A stretch of DNA of 64,000 nucleotides from Flavobacteriales bacterium (GCA_013359255.1 JABWCF010000010.1:1-64000); one strand, 5' to 3'. Positions 17,978 to 29,334 are shown, counted from the first letter of the stretch. Program-made: numbers and translations. The notes: generated from the sequence alone by a model not told the origin.

Positions 17978-18028
17978 CAAAGAAATATTATGAAAATTAA
18001 ACCAAATAAAAATGTCGGAGGAACAATT

Positions 18029-19717
18029 ATGAAAACCACAATTCAAGCAATCGCCATAGCCCTGGTAATTTCTTTTACTGCTTGTTCGTCATCAGCCGGA
18101 GTAATGGATGATGATGTGTATTTCTCTAGAAAATCAAGCAGTGTTTCAAATAGCGAACCTTTGGCTCGCGTATCTGAATCATCGTCTGAGTCGAATGTGT
18201 TCGACCCGGGGGCTGTTTCGTATACAAGAGAAAACTCGAGGTTTGGAAATTACGATGTGAAACAGAATGAACCAACAATGGAGGGAAATAATGAATCTGA
18301 AGCGGGAGAAGAATCAGAAGTAGAAGCATCTGAATATAACTACTCCAATCAACGCAATGCGGGACAGCGGTATTCAAATTACGATTATGATTATGACGAT
18401 TATTACGATTATGCATATTCTTCTAGAATTCGCAGGTTTCACAGAAACTACGGAAATTGGGGGTATTATGATGATTGGTACACTAATTATTATTGGTACG
18501 ATTACAATCCGTATACATACGGTTCTAGTATTTATTTAGGTTATAATTGGTGGTATCCTCGTCCGTATGGTTGGAGTGTTGGTTGGAGATGGGGCTGGAG
18601 TTGGGGCTGGAATTGGAATTGGGGCCTAGGATGGGGTTATAATTGGGGATATTGTTCTGGAGGTTGGAATTATGGTTGGGGAGGATACTATGGTTGGAAT
18701 AGGTGGAATAACGGTTATTGGAACGGCTATAATAATGGTTACTGGAATGGTTACTATGATGGTTTAGCAAATGCCAACTATTACAATAGTTATGATGGGA
18801 ATAGTAATTACTACGGGCATAGGGGTCGCGTAGGAAATTTTGCAGCAAATAGTAACAATACAGCAACAATGGCCGCAACTTCCAGTAATTTAAGTTCGTT
18901 TGGCAAAAAATATGAAACAGCGGTTAAGTCTGAGAATAAAGCAACTCTTCCATCAGGAGGGGGCGTAAATGATAGCAAAAACGGATTCACAGCAAACCCT
19001 ACAAACGGTAGTGGAGGAGCAAAACCTGGCGTAGGAGCTACAGTTGGAAAAGATGGTTTAGGAAATAATAATACGGGTGCAAATCCCGCGAACCCTTTAA
19101 ATAATGCTGGTACAGCAAAACCCGTAGATCCGGTTAAAAATTACAATAATTATTCAACACCTTATGCTATACCTTCAAATAACAAGCCGTCTGTTGGAAA
19201 TCCGGTAAACAACGCTCCAGGCACACCCGGATATTCTAAGCCAAGCACGCCTGTTCAGCCCAATTATGGAAAACCGCAACCGATGCCCGAAAATACCACA
19301 CCTGCAAGGCCGGGAGGGTACTCGAATCCGCAACCCAATAATCAGGCTCCTAGCAAACCTAATAATTATAATAATTATTCTAATCCTCCGGTACCGAATA
19401 ATCAAAGTAAGCCTTCGCAACCTATGCAGCCTAATTATGGAAACCCGCAATCTACTCCTAATTACCAAGCCCCACAAAATGTTAAACCCAATACTTATAC
19501 ACCGCCTAAAAATTACAGTCAGCCTAGCTATAACAAACCTCAAAATAATTATAACCAACCAAGAGGAGGTTCAATGGGGGCTCCTAAAAATTATGGTTCT
19601 CCATCTAACATTGGAGGAGGCGGTAGAGGAGGTAGTATAGGTGGAGGTATGTCTGCCCCCAAAGGAGGAGGAGGAGGTTTTTCTGCACCCAAAGGCAGTG
19701 GTGGTGGAAGAAGATAA
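18029..19717 (+). CDS. Tryptophan/tyrosine/glycine-rich lipoprotein
   Basis: 562 residues from ATG 18029, preceded by a strong Shine-Dalgarno GGAGGA (18017-18022) at 6 bp spacing. The alternative ATG 17990 would add 13 residues before the signal peptide. Lipobox FTAC in MKTTIQAIAIALVISFTACSS. Regions in order: an acidic Ser/Glu stretch (to about 100), a Tyr/Asp run, then residues 172-245 with 18 Trp in 74 positions together with Gly, Tyr and Asn (nt 18542-18763), including two NGYWNGY units. An Asn/Pro/Gln-rich linker with repeated NYGKPQ-like phrases follows, and a Gly-rich tail. Extreme composition; no enzyme domain seen. Probably exposed on or attached to the outer membrane. The FadL-like gene follows by 30 bp. 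Confidence 0.8.
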   Translation: MKTTIQAIAIALVISFTACSSSAGVMDDDVYFSRKSSSVSNSEPLARVSESSSESNVFDPGAVSYTRENSRFGNYDVKQNEPTMEGNNESEAGEESEVEASEYNYSNQRNAGQRYSNYDYDYDDYYDYAYSSRIRRFHRNYGNWGYYDDWYTNYYWYDYNPYTYGSSIYLGYNWWYPRPYGWSVGWRWGWSWGWNWNWGLGWGYNWGYCSGGWNYGWGGYYGWNRWNNGYWNGYNNGYWNGYYDGLANANYYNSYDGNSNYYGHRGRVGNFAANSNNTATMAATSSNLSSFGKKYETAVKSENKATLPSGGGVNDSKNGFTANPTNGSGGAKPGVGATVGKDGLGNNNTGANPANPLNNAGTAKPVDPVKNYNNYSTPYAIPSNNKPSVGNPVNNAPGTPGYSKPSTPVQPNYGKPQPMPENTTPARPGGYSNPQPNNQAPSKPNNYNNYSNPPVPNNQSKPSQPMQPNYGNPQSTPNYQAPQNVKPNTYTPPKNYSQPSYNKPQNNYNQPRGGSMGAPKNYGSPSNIGGGGRGGSIGGGMSAPKGGGGGFSAPKGSGGGRR

Positions 19718-19747
19718 AGTTTTACGTAACCACAAAAAAATAGAGTA

Positions 19748-21229
19748 ATGAAAAGACTAAAAATATTAATAGCAACCGTTATTGCTGCCAATAATGTAAT
19801 TGCCCAAAACGAAACAGATGCTCTACGATACTCATTTATCAATTACAATGGTACGGCTCGTTTTAACTCTATGGGCGGAGCGTTTGGTGCATTAGGTGGA
19901 GATATTTCGGCACTGAGTGCTAATCCGGGTACCATAGGGATTTTTAGAAAATCCGACTTCTCTATAACACCTACTTTTCACTATAGTGATGCAAAATCAG
20001 ATTACAATGGAAGTTCTGCTGTTGACGGACGATTGAACTTTAACTTAAGCAATATAGGTATTGTGGGTGTTTATGAGTCTAGTTCGTACGATTGGATGAA
20101 TACCCAATTTGCAATCGGCTATAACCGTCTTAATAATTTTAACGGAAATATTGCCATCAAAGGAATGAACATAAATGGTAGCTCAATGCTTGATGATTAC
20201 ATAACAGAGGTAAATTCTTCAGGAGGAACCTTCTCTTCCGATATAGAAAAATTTTACCCTTTCGGAGCAAATTTAGCTTATCAAACCTATCTGATAAACC
20301 CCAATCCAAACGATAGCATGCTATATACTCATTTACTTCAGGGAAGAAACAATATAATGCAGGAAAAACACATTACTACACGAGGCGGAATGGGTGAAAC
20401 ATACCTTGCTTTTGGGGGGAACTATAGCGACAAGTTATTTATCGGTGGTTCCATTAACTTTCAGAATATCCGTTATTCCGAAGAAATTTATTATAAAGAA
20501 ACACCTCCTGAAAACGATACTCTTTCTAATCTTAAGTATTGGGAACGAAACGATGAATTAACCACCAGAGGATGGGGTATTAATGCAAAATTTGGGATGA
20601 TATACGCGTTTGCCGACTGGTTAAGAATAGGAGGAGCCGTTCATACACCTACCTATTTTGCTATGAGCGACAATTGGAGTTCAAATATGAAAGCAACTTT
20701 TATTGATTCAAATAACACAGAACTTACACACAATTCACCTAACGGATCTTTCGACTATTCTCTAACAACCCCCTTTAGAGCTGTTGGAAGCATCGGATTT
20801 ATAGTGGGAAAACACGGTATTATTGGTGTAGATTACGAATATGTAGACTACAGTCAGGCCAGGTTAGGAGATCAACGCGAATTTTCTGCTTCTCCCTACG
20901 GTTTTAACCAAGAAAATGCAAACATTAAATCGTTTTACACTGCGGCAAATAACATTAGAGTTGGCACAGAGTGGCGTTTAGACCCTATTCGCTTAAGAGC
21001 AGGGTATCAGTTAAATGGGAATCCTTATAAATCAGTAACTAATAGAGATATAAGTTCTAATACACTTTCATTTGGAATAGGAATAAGAGGAGAAGAGACC
21101 TATTTTGATATAGGGTACTCATTGACTCAATACAACAAAGAATGGCAACTCTACAAGTCGGCTGCATCTTCTGCTAATGTTAATCATTCTGCCCACCTTG
21201 TCTCATTCACATTAGGCTTTAGGTATTAA
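19748..21229 (+). CDS. OmpP1/FadL-family outer-membrane protein
   Basis: 493 residues with a cleavable signal (MKRLKILIATVIAANNVIAQ). The block GTARFNSMGGAFGALGGDISALSANPGTIGIF, here cited by its key parts MGGAFGALGGD and NPGTIGIF, is the usual N-terminal hatch signature of Bacteroidota FadL-like channels. Alternating beta-strands fill the rest, closing with SAHLVSFTLGFRY, ending in an aromatic residue as outer-membrane barrels do. Predicted to pass hydrophobic compounds; the substrate is unknown. It lies 30 bp after the Trp-rich lipoprotein and ends at a terminator, so the two form an operon. Confidence 0.85.
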   Translation: MKRLKILIATVIAANNVIAQNETDALRYSFINYNGTARFNSMGGAFGALGGDISALSANPGTIGIFRKSDFSITPTFHYSDAKSDYNGSSAVDGRLNFNLSNIGIVGVYESSSYDWMNTQFAIGYNRLNNFNGNIAIKGMNINGSSMLDDYITEVNSSGGTFSSDIEKFYPFGANLAYQTYLINPNPNDSMLYTHLLQGRNNIMQEKHITTRGGMGETYLAFGGNYSDKLFIGGSINFQNIRYSEEIYYKETPPENDTLSNLKYWERNDELTTRGWGINAKFGMIYAFADWLRIGGAVHTPTYFAMSDNWSSNMKATFIDSNNTELTHNSPNGSFDYSLTTPFRAVGSIGFIVGKHGIIGVDYEYVDYSQARLGDQREFSASPYGFNQENANIKSFYTAANNIRVGTEWRLDPIRLRAGYQLNGNPYKSVTNRDISSNTLSFGIGIRGEETYFDIGYSLTQYNKEWQLYKSAASSANVNHSAHLVSFTLGFRY

Positions 21230-21251
21230 ATACAACCATCTTTTCCACAAT

Positions 21252-21292
21252 AAAACAGAGCGAACGATAAAAGATAGTTCGCTCTGTTTTGC
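21252..21292 (+). terminator. Intrinsic terminator after the FadL-like gene
   Basis: AAAACAGAGCGAAC at 21252-21265 pairs over 14 bp with GTTCGCTCTGTTTT at 21277-21290, followed by GCTTTAG. It isolates the lipoprotein/OMP operon from the ribosomal superoperon. Confidence 0.85.
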
Positions 21293-21401
21293 TTTAGTGT
21301 TGCAGGCCAAAGCTGCCCTAACCATTCCCATAAAAACTTAAAAAATCCACAAAATCCACAATGATATTATGGCGATTGAATAAAAATCTTTTTCACATAA
21401 T

Positions 21402-21431
21402 ATTGTTTATTAAAATAAAAATGTATTTTTG
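21402..21431 (+). promoter_or_regulatory. Promoter of the ribosomal superoperon
   Basis: ATTG at 21402-21405, 18 bp spacing, then TATTTTTG at 21424-21431, matching the Bacteroidota -33/-7 pattern. It leaves a leader of roughly 40 nt before the rpsL ATG at 21477. This is the only promoter I can support for the 30-gene run. Confidence 0.65.
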
Positions 21432-21476
21432 CAACCCATTTTTCGGGAAGATATATACTATTTTAAACACTTACAC

Positions 21477-21860
21477 ATGCCAACAATACAGCAACTAGTA
21501 AGAAAAGGAAGAAAAAAAATTGAGAATAAAAGCAAATCAATTGCACTAAACTCATGCCCTCAAAGAAGAGGTGTTTGTACAAAAGTTTATACAACAACTC
21601 CTAAAAAACCAAACTCAGCACTTAGAAAAGTAGCGAAAGTTAGGCTTACAAACCAAATGGAAGTAATTGCATACATACCCGGAGAAGGTCATAATTTGCA
21701 AGAACACTCCATTGTATTGGTAAGAGGAGGTAGGGTGAAAGATTTGCCAGGAGTACGCTATCATATTGTAAGGGGAACACTTGATACAGCTGGTGTAGAA
21801 GGTCGTAGACAGCGCAGGTCTAAGTATGGTGCTAAAAGACCTAAAGCGGCAAAGAAGTAA
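21477..21860 (+). CDS. rpsL: 30S ribosomal protein S12
   Basis: 127 residues from ATG 21477 ([14 protein letters not shown]). The longer frame from 21429 starts at the promoter box and was rejected. The decoding-site loop [12 protein letters not shown] (40-51) and [11 protein letters not shown] (86-96) carry the usual lysines, so the sequence has the streptomycin-sensitive residues. First gene of the cluster. Confidence 0.97.
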   Translation: MPTIQQLVRKGRKKIENKSKSIALNSCPQRRGVCTKVYTTTPKKPNSALRKVAKVRLTNQMEVIAYIPGEGHNLQEHSIVLVRGGRVKDLPGVRYHIVRGTLDTAGVEGRRQRRSKYGAKRPKAAKK

Positions 21861-21884
21861 AAAAGATTTTAGAATTTAAAGAAT

Positions 21885-22355
21885 ATGAGAAAAACAAAAG
21901 CGAAAAAAAGAGTTTTATTGCCCGATCCAAAGTTTAACGAAACATTGGTAACAAGGTTTGTAAACAACATGATGCTTGATGGTAAAAAAGGTATTTCATA
22001 TAAAATATTCTATGATGCGTTAGATATTGTTGCAGAAAAAGTAAAAGACAACAATCCGGTAGATGTTTGGAAAAAAGCAATGGAAAACGTAACCCCTCAA
22101 GTGGAAGTAAAGAGCCGTAGGGTGGGTGGAGCAACATTTCAAATTCCAACACCCGTTCGAGAAGAGAGAAAAATTGCCACTGCCATGAAATTTTTGATTC
22201 AGTACGCACGCAAGAGAAACGAAAAAAATATGAGCCAGAAATTAGCAGGTGAAATTGTTGCCGCATTTAAAGAGGAAGGTGCAGCTTTTAAGAAAAAAGA
22301 AGATATACATAAAATGGCCGAAGCAAATAAAGCCTTTTCACATTTCAGGTTTTAA
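21885..22355 (+). CDS. rpsG: 30S ribosomal protein S7
   Basis: 156 residues, the usual length. [32 protein letters not shown] and the C-terminal [15 protein letters not shown] are S7 blocks. It organises the 3' major domain of 16S rRNA. 24 bp after rpsL. Confidence 0.97.
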   Translation: MRKTKAKKRVLLPDPKFNETLVTRFVNNMMLDGKKGISYKIFYDALDIVAEKVKDNNPVDVWKKAMENVTPQVEVKSRRVGGATFQIPTPVREERKIATAMKFLIQYARKRNEKNMSQKLAGEIVAAFKEEGAAFKKKEDIHKMAEANKAFSHFRF

Positions 22356-22381
22356 TTAATAAATGATATAGAAATAAAATA

Positions 22382-24481
22382 ATGGCGAGAGATTTAACAT
22401 ACACCAGAAACATAGGAATTGCAGCTCACATTGACGCAGGAAAGACCACTACAACCGAACGTATATTATATTATTCGGGCGTTAGCCATAAAATAGGAGA
22501 AGTGCATGATGGAGCCGCCACAATGGACTGGATGGCACAAGAACAAGAAAGAGGAATTACCATTACTTCAGCAGCTACCACAGTGTACTGGAAATATAGA
22601 GACAATAATTACCATGTAAATATTATAGATACGCCAGGACACGTTGATTTTACAGTAGAAGTAAACCGTTCTCTTCGTGTATTAGACGGACTTGTATTTT
22701 TATTTAGTGCTGTAGATGGCGTTGAGCCTCAATCTGAAACAAACTGGCGTTTGGCTAATAACTATAACGTAGCACGTATTGGGTTTGTAAATAAAATGGA
22801 TCGCTCTGGAGCCGACTTCCTTAACGTGGTAAAACAAGTAAAAGAAATGTTGGGTAGCAATGCTGTTCCTCTGCAACTTCCCATAGGTGCAGAAGAAAAT
22901 TTCAGAGGAGTTGTAGATCTAATTAACTTCAGAGGAATAGAGTGGAACGAAGAAGACAAGGGGATGACATTTAAGGAAGTTCCTATTCCGGAAAATATGA
23001 TGGAAGAGGCAACAGAATACCGTGAAAAATTATTGGAAGCTATTGCTGAGTTTGACGATAAGTTAATGGAAAAGTATTTCGAAGACCCTAATTCCATTTC
23101 AGAAAATGAAATTCTTGCGGCACTTCGACAAGCCACTGTGAGCATGAAAATAGTGCCTATGGTTTGTGGTACAGCTTTTAAAAATAAAGGTGTACAAACT
23201 ATGTTAGATTATGTAATGGCTTTACTTCCTTCTCCGTTAGACCAAAAAGCGATTGTAGGAACCGACCCGGATACTGAAGAAGAAATTACCAGAAAGCCAG
23301 ATGAAAAAGAACCCTTTGCCGCTCTTGCATTTAAAATCGCCACCGACCCTTTTGTCGGTCGTTTGTGCTTTGTACGTGCTTATTCAGGTGTTTTAGAATC
23401 CGGATCATATGTATTCAATACCCGTTCAGGAAATAAAGAGCGTATATCGCGTATTTTTCAAATGCATGCCAATAAACAAAATCAAATCGAAAGGCTTTCT
23501 GCAGGAGATATTGGGGCAGTGGTTGGATTTAAGGACATAAAAACAGGCGATACTCTGTGTGATGAGAAACACCCCATCGTTTTAGAATCAATGAAATTTC
23601 CTGAACCTGTAATAGGTTTAGCTATTGAACCTAAAACACAGGCCGATGTAGATAAGTTGGGAATGTCGTTGGCAAAATTGGCTGAAGAGGATCCAACTTT
23701 CCGTGTGCACACCGATGAAGACACTGGCCAAACCGTGATTTCGGGAATGGGAGAATTACATTTAGATATTATACTTGACCGATTGAGGAGAGAGTTTAAA
23801 GTAGAGTGCAACCAAGGAGCTCCACAAGTTGCATACAAAGAATCAATAAAAGGAAAAGTAGAGCACCGCGAAGTGTACAAAAAGCAAACCGGTGGAAGAG
23901 GTAAATTTGCCGATATTGTAATCACTATAGAGCCTGCCGATGAGGGACTGGAAGGCTTACAATTTATAAATGAAGTTAAAGGCGGAAATATTCCAAGAGA
24001 ATATATTCCTTCAGTAGAAAAAGGATTCAAAGAATCAATGAATAATGGGGTATTGGCGGGATATCCGCTAAACAGCCTAAAAGTTACTCTTCTAGATGGT
24101 TCTTACCATGCCGTAGACTCCGATTCATTATCCTTCGAGTTATGTGCAAAAATTGCATTCCGAGAAGCGTTACCAAAAGCAAAACCATTTTTGTTGGAAC
24201 CCATTATGAAATTGGAAGTGCTTACCCCGGAAGAGAATATGGGAGATATTGTAGGAGATTTAAACAGAAGAAGAGGACAAGTAGAAGGAATGGACGATCG
24301 TGCTGGTTCTAAAGTTATTAAGGCAAAAGTTCCTCTCTCTGAAATGTTTGGCTATGTTACGCAGTTGCGTACTATGTCTTCTGGTAGAGCAACATCAACG
24401 ATGGAGTTTTCTCATTTTGAAGAAGCACCAAGGAATATTGCTGAAGAAGTAATAGCAAAAGTTAAAGGAAAAAAACAGTAA
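22382..24481 (+). CDS. fusA: Elongation factor G
   Basis: 699 residues. GTPase of translocation. G1 AHIDAGKT at 15-22, switch I with [13 protein letters not shown]3 DTPGHVDF, G4 NKMD. Domains II-V follow in order, with domain IV marked by [15 protein letters not shown]. Normal length, so the ordinary EF-G and not the short paralogue. There is no tuf gene after it, unlike in E. coli, where tufA follows. Confidence 0.97.
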   Translation: MARDLTYTRNIGIAAHIDAGKTTTTERILYYSGVSHKIGEVHDGAATMDWMAQEQERGITITSAATTVYWKYRDNNYHVNIIDTPGHVDFTVEVNRSLRVLDGLVFLFSAVDGVEPQSETNWRLANNYNVARIGFVNKMDRSGADFLNVVKQVKEMLGSNAVPLQLPIGAEENFRGVVDLINFRGIEWNEEDKGMTFKEVPIPENMMEEATEYREKLLEAIAEFDDKLMEKYFEDPNSISENEILAALRQATVSMKIVPMVCGTAFKNKGVQTMLDYVMALLPSPLDQKAIVGTDPDTEEEITRKPDEKEPFAALAFKIATDPFVGRLCFVRAYSGVLESGSYVFNTRSGNKERISRIFQMHANKQNQIERLSAGDIGAVVGFKDIKTGDTLCDEKHPIVLESMKFPEPVIGLAIEPKTQADVDKLGMSLAKLAEEDPTFRVHTDEDTGQTVISGMGELHLDIILDRLRREFKVECNQGAPQVAYKESIKGKVEHREVYKKQTGGRGKFADIVITIEPADEGLEGLQFINEVKGGNIPREYIPSVEKGFKESMNNGVLAGYPLNSLKVTLLDGSYHAVDSDSLSFELCAKIAFREALPKAKPFLLEPIMKLEVLTPEENMGDIVGDLNRRRGQVEGMDDRAGSKVIKAKVPLSEMFGYVTQLRTMSSGRATSTMEFSHFEEAPRNIAEEVIAKVKGKKQ

Positions 24482-24496
24482 TAGATATATAACTCA

Positions 24497-24802
24497 ATGA
24501 GCCAGAAAATACGCATAAAACTTAAATCGTACGATTTTAATTTAGTTGATAAGTCAGCCGAAAAAATCGTTAAAACGGTTAAATCAACAGGAGCTGTTGT
24601 AAGTGGTCCAATTCCATTGCCAACCCACCAACGAATTTATACCGTTCTTCGTTCTCCACACGTAAATAAGAAAGCAAGAGAGCAATTTCAACTTTCTTCA
24701 TACAAAAGGCTAATTGATATTTACAGTTCAAGTTCTAAAACAGTAGATGCTCTGATGAAACTTGAATTGCCAAGCGGAGTTGATGTAGAAATAAAAGTAT
24801 AG
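24497..24802 (+). CDS. rpsJ: 30S ribosomal protein S10
   Basis: 101 residues; [20 protein letters not shown] and [23 protein letters not shown] are S10 signatures. First gene of the S10 block, 15 bp after fusA. Confidence 0.97.
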   Translation: MSQKIRIKLKSYDFNLVDKSAEKIVKTVKSTGAVVSGPIPLPTHQRIYTVLRSPHVNKKAREQFQLSSYKRLIDIYSSSSKTVDALMKLELPSGVDVEIKV

Positions 24803-24818
24803 TTTAAAATTAAATAGA

Positions 24819-25442
24819 ATGCCAGGTATAATAGGAAAAAAAATCGGAATGACCAGTGTTTTCGGTGCTGATGGTAAGAACATACCATGCACAATTATCG
24901 AAGCAGGTCCTTGTGTAGTTACACAAGTAAAAACTGTAGAAAAGGAAGGCTACAGTGCAGTTCAACTTGGTTATGGCGAAAGGAAAGAAAAACACACTTC
25001 AACCGCCATGAAAGGCCATTTTAAAAAGGCAGAAACAAGCCCCAAAAGAAAATTAATGGAGTTTAGAGATTTCGATGGTTTAAATACCGGAGACCTCGTT
25101 ACGGCCGAAAATGTTTTTAAAGAAGGTGATTGGGTAGATGTTACCGGAACCTCAAAAGGAAAAGGGTTTCAAGGTGTTGTAAAACGCCATGGATTTGGAG
25201 GAGTAGGAGGTCAAACGCACGGACAACATAACCGATTGCGTGCCCCAGGCTCTATTGGAGCATGCTCTACCCCTTCAAGAGTGTTTAAAGGAATGCGAAT
25301 GGGAGGTCAAACAGGAAATAGTCGTGTTCATGTTGAAAATATTGAAGTAATAAAGGTATATCCTGAAAAAAATCTTTTGGTAGTTAAAGGTTCTATACCT
25401 GGTCATAATGGAGCATTTATAAAAATTGAAAAATGGAATTAA
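24819..25442 (+). CDS. rplC: 50S ribosomal protein L3
   Basis: 207 residues. [15 protein letters not shown] at the start, and the central extension loop [15 protein letters not shown] reaching to the peptidyl-transferase centre. The last 10 bp overlap the start of rplD. Confidence 0.97.
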   Translation: MPGIIGKKIGMTSVFGADGKNIPCTIIEAGPCVVTQVKTVEKEGYSAVQLGYGERKEKHTSTAMKGHFKKAETSPKRKLMEFRDFDGLNTGDLVTAENVFKEGDWVDVTGTSKGKGFQGVVKRHGFGGVGGQTHGQHNRLRAPGSIGACSTPSRVFKGMRMGGQTGNSRVHVENIEVIKVYPEKNLLVVKGSIPGHNGAFIKIEKWN

Positions 25443-26065
25443 CAGTTAGAGATACAAAAGGTAAGGATACTAAGAAAAAGGTTACACTTACTGATAGCAT
25501 TTTTGAGGTTGAACCTAGCGACCATGCTATTTATTTAGATGTAAAACAATATTTAGCAAGTCAACGTCAAGGTACCCACAAAACAAAAGAAAGATGGGAA
25601 GTTTCCTATAGTACAAAAAAAATAGTTCGTCAAAAAGGTTCTGGAGGAGCTCGCCATGGTAGTCTTAAGGCAGGTATTTTTAAACAAGGAGGAAATATTT
25701 TTGGTCCACGCCCAAGAGATTATGGTTTCAAACTAAATAAAAAAGTAAAACAATTAGCTCGTAAATCAGCACTTACATATAAAGCCAAAGAAGGAAAAAT
25801 TATTGTAATTGAAGATTTAACTTTTAATTCTCCTAAAACGAAAGAATACATACAAATCTTAAATAATTTAAGTGTATCTAACGAAAAAACATTGCTAATA
25901 CTTGCTGAGTCAAATAAAAATGTATATTTGTCGTCCCGAAATTTTAAGGGGTCTAAGGTTGTATTAGCTTCAGATATAAATACTTATGATATTTTAAATG
26001 CCAAAAGCATTCTCATATCAGAAAGTTCAATTAAAACTATTGAAACCACTTTAAGCGAAAAGTAA
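25433..26065 (+). CDS. rplD: 50S ribosomal protein L4
   Basis: 210 residues; the exit-tunnel loop region [16 protein letters not shown] (about 61-76) is typical of L4. It overlaps rplC by 10 bp and rplW by 1 bp. Whether it also regulates the operon, as in E. coli, cannot be seen. Confidence 0.96.
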   Translation: MELTVRDTKGKDTKKKVTLTDSIFEVEPSDHAIYLDVKQYLASQRQGTHKTKERWEVSYSTKKIVRQKGSGGARHGSLKAGIFKQGGNIFGPRPRDYGFKLNKKVKQLARKSALTYKAKEGKIIVIEDLTFNSPKTKEYIQILNNLSVSNEKTLLILAESNKNVYLSSRNFKGSKVVLASDINTYDILNAKSILISESSIKTIETTLSEK

Positions 26066-26355
26066 TGAGCGTTATTATTAAGCCAATAATTACCGAAAAA
26101 ATGACGGCACAAGCAGAAAAGCTTAATCGTTACGGTTTTATTGTTGATAAAAATTCGAACCGATTGGAAATTAAAAGTGCTGTTGAAAAACAATACGGAG
26201 TATCTGTAACCTCTGTAAACACTATTAATGTATTAGGTAAAAGTAAAACCCGATTTACCAAAAAAGGGTTTTCATCGGGAAGAGCCAATAACTATAAAAA
26301 AGCAATTGTAACCGTTGCCAAAGGAGATACTATAGATTTATACGGCAATATTTAA
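26065..26355 (+). CDS. rplW: 50S ribosomal protein L23
   Basis: 96 residues; [23 protein letters not shown] and [12 protein letters not shown] are L23 blocks. It lies at the tunnel exit and contacts trigger factor and SRP. The start overlaps the rplD stop (TAATG). Confidence 0.96.
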   Translation: MSVIIKPIITEKMTAQAEKLNRYGFIVDKNSNRLEIKSAVEKQYGVSVTSVNTINVLGKSKTRFTKKGFSSGRANNYKKAIVTVAKGDTIDLYGNI

Positions 26356-26365
26356 GCAGATAAAA

Positions 26366-27190
26366 ATGGCAGTTAAGAAACTTAAACCAAACACCCCAAG
26401 CCAACGATTTAAAGTGGCTTCAACATTTGAAGGAGTATCAAAAAAGTCTCCAGAAAAGAGTTTGATTGTTCGCAAAAAGAAATCTGGAGGAAGAAACAAT
26501 TCCGGTAAAATGACAATGCGATACATTGGAGGGGGGCATAAACAAAAATATAGAACCATAGATTTTAAAAGAGATAAGGACGGAATAGAAGGAACTGTGT
26601 GTGCTATAGAATACGATCCGAATCGCAGTGCCCGAATAGCTCTCATTAATTATAAAGACGGAGAAAAAAGATACATCATTTCTCCCAACGGATTAAAAGT
26701 AGGTCAAACAATAAAATCTGGAACAGGAGTAGAACCTGAAGTTGGAAATGCGTTACTTTTAGGAGAAATACCATTAGGTTCATTTATTCATAATATAGAA
26801 CTAAAACCCGGGCAAGGCGGTAAATTAGCAAGAACAGCAGGTTCTTCGGCCCAATTAGCCAGCCGAGATGGAAAGTTTGCAATTATAAAACTACCTTCCG
26901 GAGAAACTCGTCAAATTTTAAATGCATGCAAGGCTACCTTAGGAAACGTATCTAACTCTGACCATGCACTTGAAGTTTCCGGAAAAGCAGGAAAAAGCCG
27001 TTGGTTGGGAAGAAGACCAAGAACTAGAGCTGTAGTGATGAATCCGGTTGACCACCCTATGGGCGGAGGAGAAGGAAGAGCTTCCGGAGGCCACCCAAGA
27101 TCTCGAAAAGGATTACCGGCTAAGGGCTTTAAAACAAGAAGAAGAAAAAATGCTTCAAATAAATATATAATTGAAAGAAGAAAGAAATAA
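26366..27190 (+). CDS. rplB: 50S ribosomal protein L2
   Basis: 274 residues. The conserved C-terminal [11 protein letters not shown], near residues 228-238, includes the histidine close to the peptidyl-transferase centre; [13 protein letters not shown] is near 51-63. Normal length. Confidence 0.97.
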   Translation: MAVKKLKPNTPSQRFKVASTFEGVSKKSPEKSLIVRKKKSGGRNNSGKMTMRYIGGGHKQKYRTIDFKRDKDGIEGTVCAIEYDPNRSARIALINYKDGEKRYIISPNGLKVGQTIKSGTGVEPEVGNALLLGEIPLGSFIHNIELKPGQGGKLARTAGSSAQLASRDGKFAIIKLPSGETRQILNACKATLGNVSNSDHALEVSGKAGKSRWLGRRPRTRAVVMNPVDHPMGGGEGRASGGHPRSRKGLPAKGFKTRRRKNASNKYIIERRKK

Positions 27191-27197
27191 TTAGAGT

Positions 27198-27482
27198 ATG
27201 AGTCGTTCATTAAAAAAACCACCATTTGTTCATTATAAGCTGAACAAAAGAGTAGAAGAAGCCCAAAGTTCAGGAAAAAAAAGTGTAATCAAAACTTGGT
27301 CAAGAGCCTCTATGATTACTCCTGATTTTGTTGGGTTTACAATTGCAGTACATAACGGAAACAAGTTTATTCCGGTTTACATTACCGAAAATATGGTAGG
27401 ACATAAATTGGGTGAATTCGCCCCTACTAGAACATTTAGAGGGCATGCAGGAAACAGAAAACAAGATAAGGCAAAAAAATAA
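27198..27482 (+). CDS. rpsS: 30S ribosomal protein S19
   Basis: 94 residues; [15 protein letters not shown] and [22 protein letters not shown] are diagnostic for S19. 7 bp after rplB. Confidence 0.97.
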   Translation: MSRSLKKPPFVHYKLNKRVEEAQSSGKKSVIKTWSRASMITPDFVGFTIAVHNGNKFIPVYITENMVGHKLGEFAPTRTFRGHAGNRKQDKAKK

Positions 27483-27500
27483 AGTTAATACATTATTACA

Positions 27501-27902
27501 ATGGGTGTAAGAAAGAAACAAAAAGCAGAAGTTGCAAAAGAGGCAAAAAAAACAATAAGTTTTGCCAAATTGAATAATTGTCCTACTTCTCCTAGAAAAA
27601 TGAGATTGGTAGCTGATATTGTACGTGGACAAGATGTTTTTAAATCTTTGGCAATACTTCAAAATAGTCCGCAAGATGCTGCCCGCAGACTTGAAAAACT
27701 GTTGCGTTCTGCTATATCAAATTGGGAAGCAAAAAACGAAGGCAGCAGACCGGAAGAAAACAATCTCATTGTAAAAGAAGTAAAAGTAGATAGCGGTAGA
27801 GTATTAAAACGAATACAGCCTGCACCACAAGGAAGAGCTCACAGAATAAAGAAAAGATCAAACCATGTTACTTTAATAGTAGACAAAAAAGAAAAAAACT
27901 AG
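27501..27902 (+). CDS. rplV: 50S ribosomal protein L22
   Basis: 133 residues. L22 core [18 protein letters not shown] with a lysine-rich N-terminal extension of about 20 residues; tunnel hairpin region [20 protein letters not shown]. Confidence 0.96.
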   Translation: MGVRKKQKAEVAKEAKKTISFAKLNNCPTSPRKMRLVADIVRGQDVFKSLAILQNSPQDAARRLEKLLRSAISNWEAKNEGSRPEENNLIVKEVKVDSGRVLKRIQPAPQGRAHRIKKRSNHVTLIVDKKEKN

Positions 27903-27903
27903 A

Positions 27904-28650
27904 ATGGGACAAAAAACAAATCCGATTGCGAATAGACTAGGTTTCATCAAAGGATGGGACTCTAATTGGTATGGTGGCAGAGACTACAGCGATAAACTTG
28001 TAGAAGATTACAACATCAGAAAATATCTTCTAGCCAGATTACCCAAAGGTGCTATTTCAAAAATAGTAATAGAACGAACCTTAAAATTAATAACCGTTAC
28101 TATTAATACATCTCGTCCGGGTATTGTAATTGGTAAAGGAGGAAAAGAAGTAGATAAACTAAAAGAAGAACTTAAAAAAATAACCCAAAAAGAAGTTCAG
28201 ATAAACATTTACGAAATTAAAAGACCGGAGTTAGACGCAAAATTAGTAGGAGATAGTGTGGCCCGCCAAATTGAAGGACGAATATCATATAGAAGAGCAG
28301 CCAAAATGGCTATAGCGAGTGCAATGCGTATGGGTGCAGAAGGAATTAAGATACTCGTTTCAGGCAGATTAGGTGGAGCAGAGATAGCCCGTTCAGAAGG
28401 ATACAAAGAAGGGCGAGTTCCTTTGCACACGTTCCGTGCCGATATAGACTATGCTATTTGCGAGGCACACACGACTTACGGAAGAATTGGAGTAAAAGTT
28501 TGGATATGTAGAGGAGAGGTGTATGGAAAAAGAGATCTTTCTCCCAATATTGGAGCAAAACAAAAAGGAAATTTTGGTGGAAACCAAGGAGGAAATTCAA
28601 CACCCAATAACAATAAACCTTCTTCTCGCCCTTCCAGAAAAAGAAAATAG
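27904..28650 (+). CDS. rpsC: 30S ribosomal protein S3
   Basis: 248 residues, longer than E. coli S3 (233). The KH motif [12 protein letters not shown] is near residues 73-84; [13 protein letters not shown] lies in the C-terminal domain. The added tail is Asn/Gly/Ser rich and ends in basic RPSRKRK. Confidence 0.96.
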   Translation: MGQKTNPIANRLGFIKGWDSNWYGGRDYSDKLVEDYNIRKYLLARLPKGAISKIVIERTLKLITVTINTSRPGIVIGKGGKEVDKLKEELKKITQKEVQINIYEIKRPELDAKLVGDSVARQIEGRISYRRAAKMAIASAMRMGAEGIKILVSGRLGGAEIARSEGYKEGRVPLHTFRADIDYAICEAHTTYGRIGVKVWICRGEVYGKRDLSPNIGAKQKGNFGGNQGGNSTPNNNKPSSRPSRKRK

Positions 28651-28690
28651 AAATAAAAGTATCGTATACAAAGAATAAAATATTTTAAAA

Positions 28691-29110
28691 ATGTTACAAC
28701 CTAAAAGAACAAAATACAGGAAGATGCAAAAAGGAAGAGTTAAAGGCAATTCTTCTAGGGGAACAGAGATTGCATTTGGGTCTTTTGCATTAAAATCACT
28801 AGAGGGAGGAAGAATTACCGCTCGCCAAATTGAAGCGGCTCGTATTGCATTAACTAGACACATGAAAAGAGAAGGCCAATCGTGGATAAGAATTTTTCCC
28901 GATAAACCCATCACAAAAAAACCTGCCGAGGTAAGAATGGGTAAAGGAAAAGGTTCTCCGGAGTTTTGGGTTGCTGTAGTACACCCTGGTAGAATTATTT
29001 TTGAAGCCGAAGGTGTTCCTTTAGAAGTGGCTAAAGAAGCCTTACGTTTGGCTGCCCAAAAACTTCCAATGAAAATGAAATTTATGGTAAGAAGAGATTA
29101 TCAAGCATAA
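28691..29110 (+). CDS. rplP: 50S ribosomal protein L16
   Basis: 139 residues; [16 protein letters not shown] at the start and the [19 protein letters not shown] stretch are L16 signatures, near the A-site tRNA and the GTPase centre. Confidence 0.97.
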   Translation: MLQPKRTKYRKMQKGRVKGNSSRGTEIAFGSFALKSLEGGRITARQIEAARIALTRHMKREGQSWIRIFPDKPITKKPAEVRMGKGKGSPEFWVAVVHPGRIIFEAEGVPLEVAKEALRLAAQKLPMKMKFMVRRDYQA

Positions 29111-29136
29111 TAGTAAAACGAAGGAGTAAGAGTAAA

Positions 29137-29334
29137 ATGAAAACCAAAGATATAAAAGACTTATCGGTAGATGATTTAATGGAACAGCTACACGAAACAA
29201 GAAGTAAATTAATTAAATTTAAGATGAGCCATACCATCTCTCCTGCAGAAAATCCGATGCAAATAAGACACATGAGAAGAGATATTGCTCGAATTAAAAC
29301 AGAATTAAGAAAAAGAGAATTAGCCAACAAGTAA
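29137..29334 (+). CDS. rpmC: 50S ribosomal protein L29
   Basis: 65 residues, two long helices: [18 protein letters not shown] and [18 protein letters not shown]. An AAGGAG sequence precedes the start by about 15 bp. Confidence 0.94.
   Translation: MKTKDIKDLSVDDLMEQLHETRSKLIKFKMSHTISPAENPMQIRHMRRDIARIKTELRKRELANK

Noticed and set aside
17990..18028. Upstream ATG for the Trp-rich lipoprotein
   Set aside because: It would add 13 charged residues before the signal peptide and has no ribosome site, while the ATG at 18029 has a strong one.
18542..18765. Repeated GGTTATTGGAA-type units as a possible CRISPR or tandem DNA repeat
   Set aside because: The units are irregular, in frame, and explained by the Trp/Gly/Tyr-rich protein; there are no spacers.
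19175..19640. Overlapping open frames of 124-127 codons in the low-complexity part of the lipoprotein gene
   Set aside because: They arise from repetitive Asn/Pro/Gly codons read in other frames and have strings of Arg/Ile or Ile/Leu unlike real proteins.
23482..24030. 182-codon open frame antisense to fusA
   Set aside because: It lies wholly within fusA on the opposite strand, has no start signals or recognisable domain, and its composition mirrors the fusA codons.
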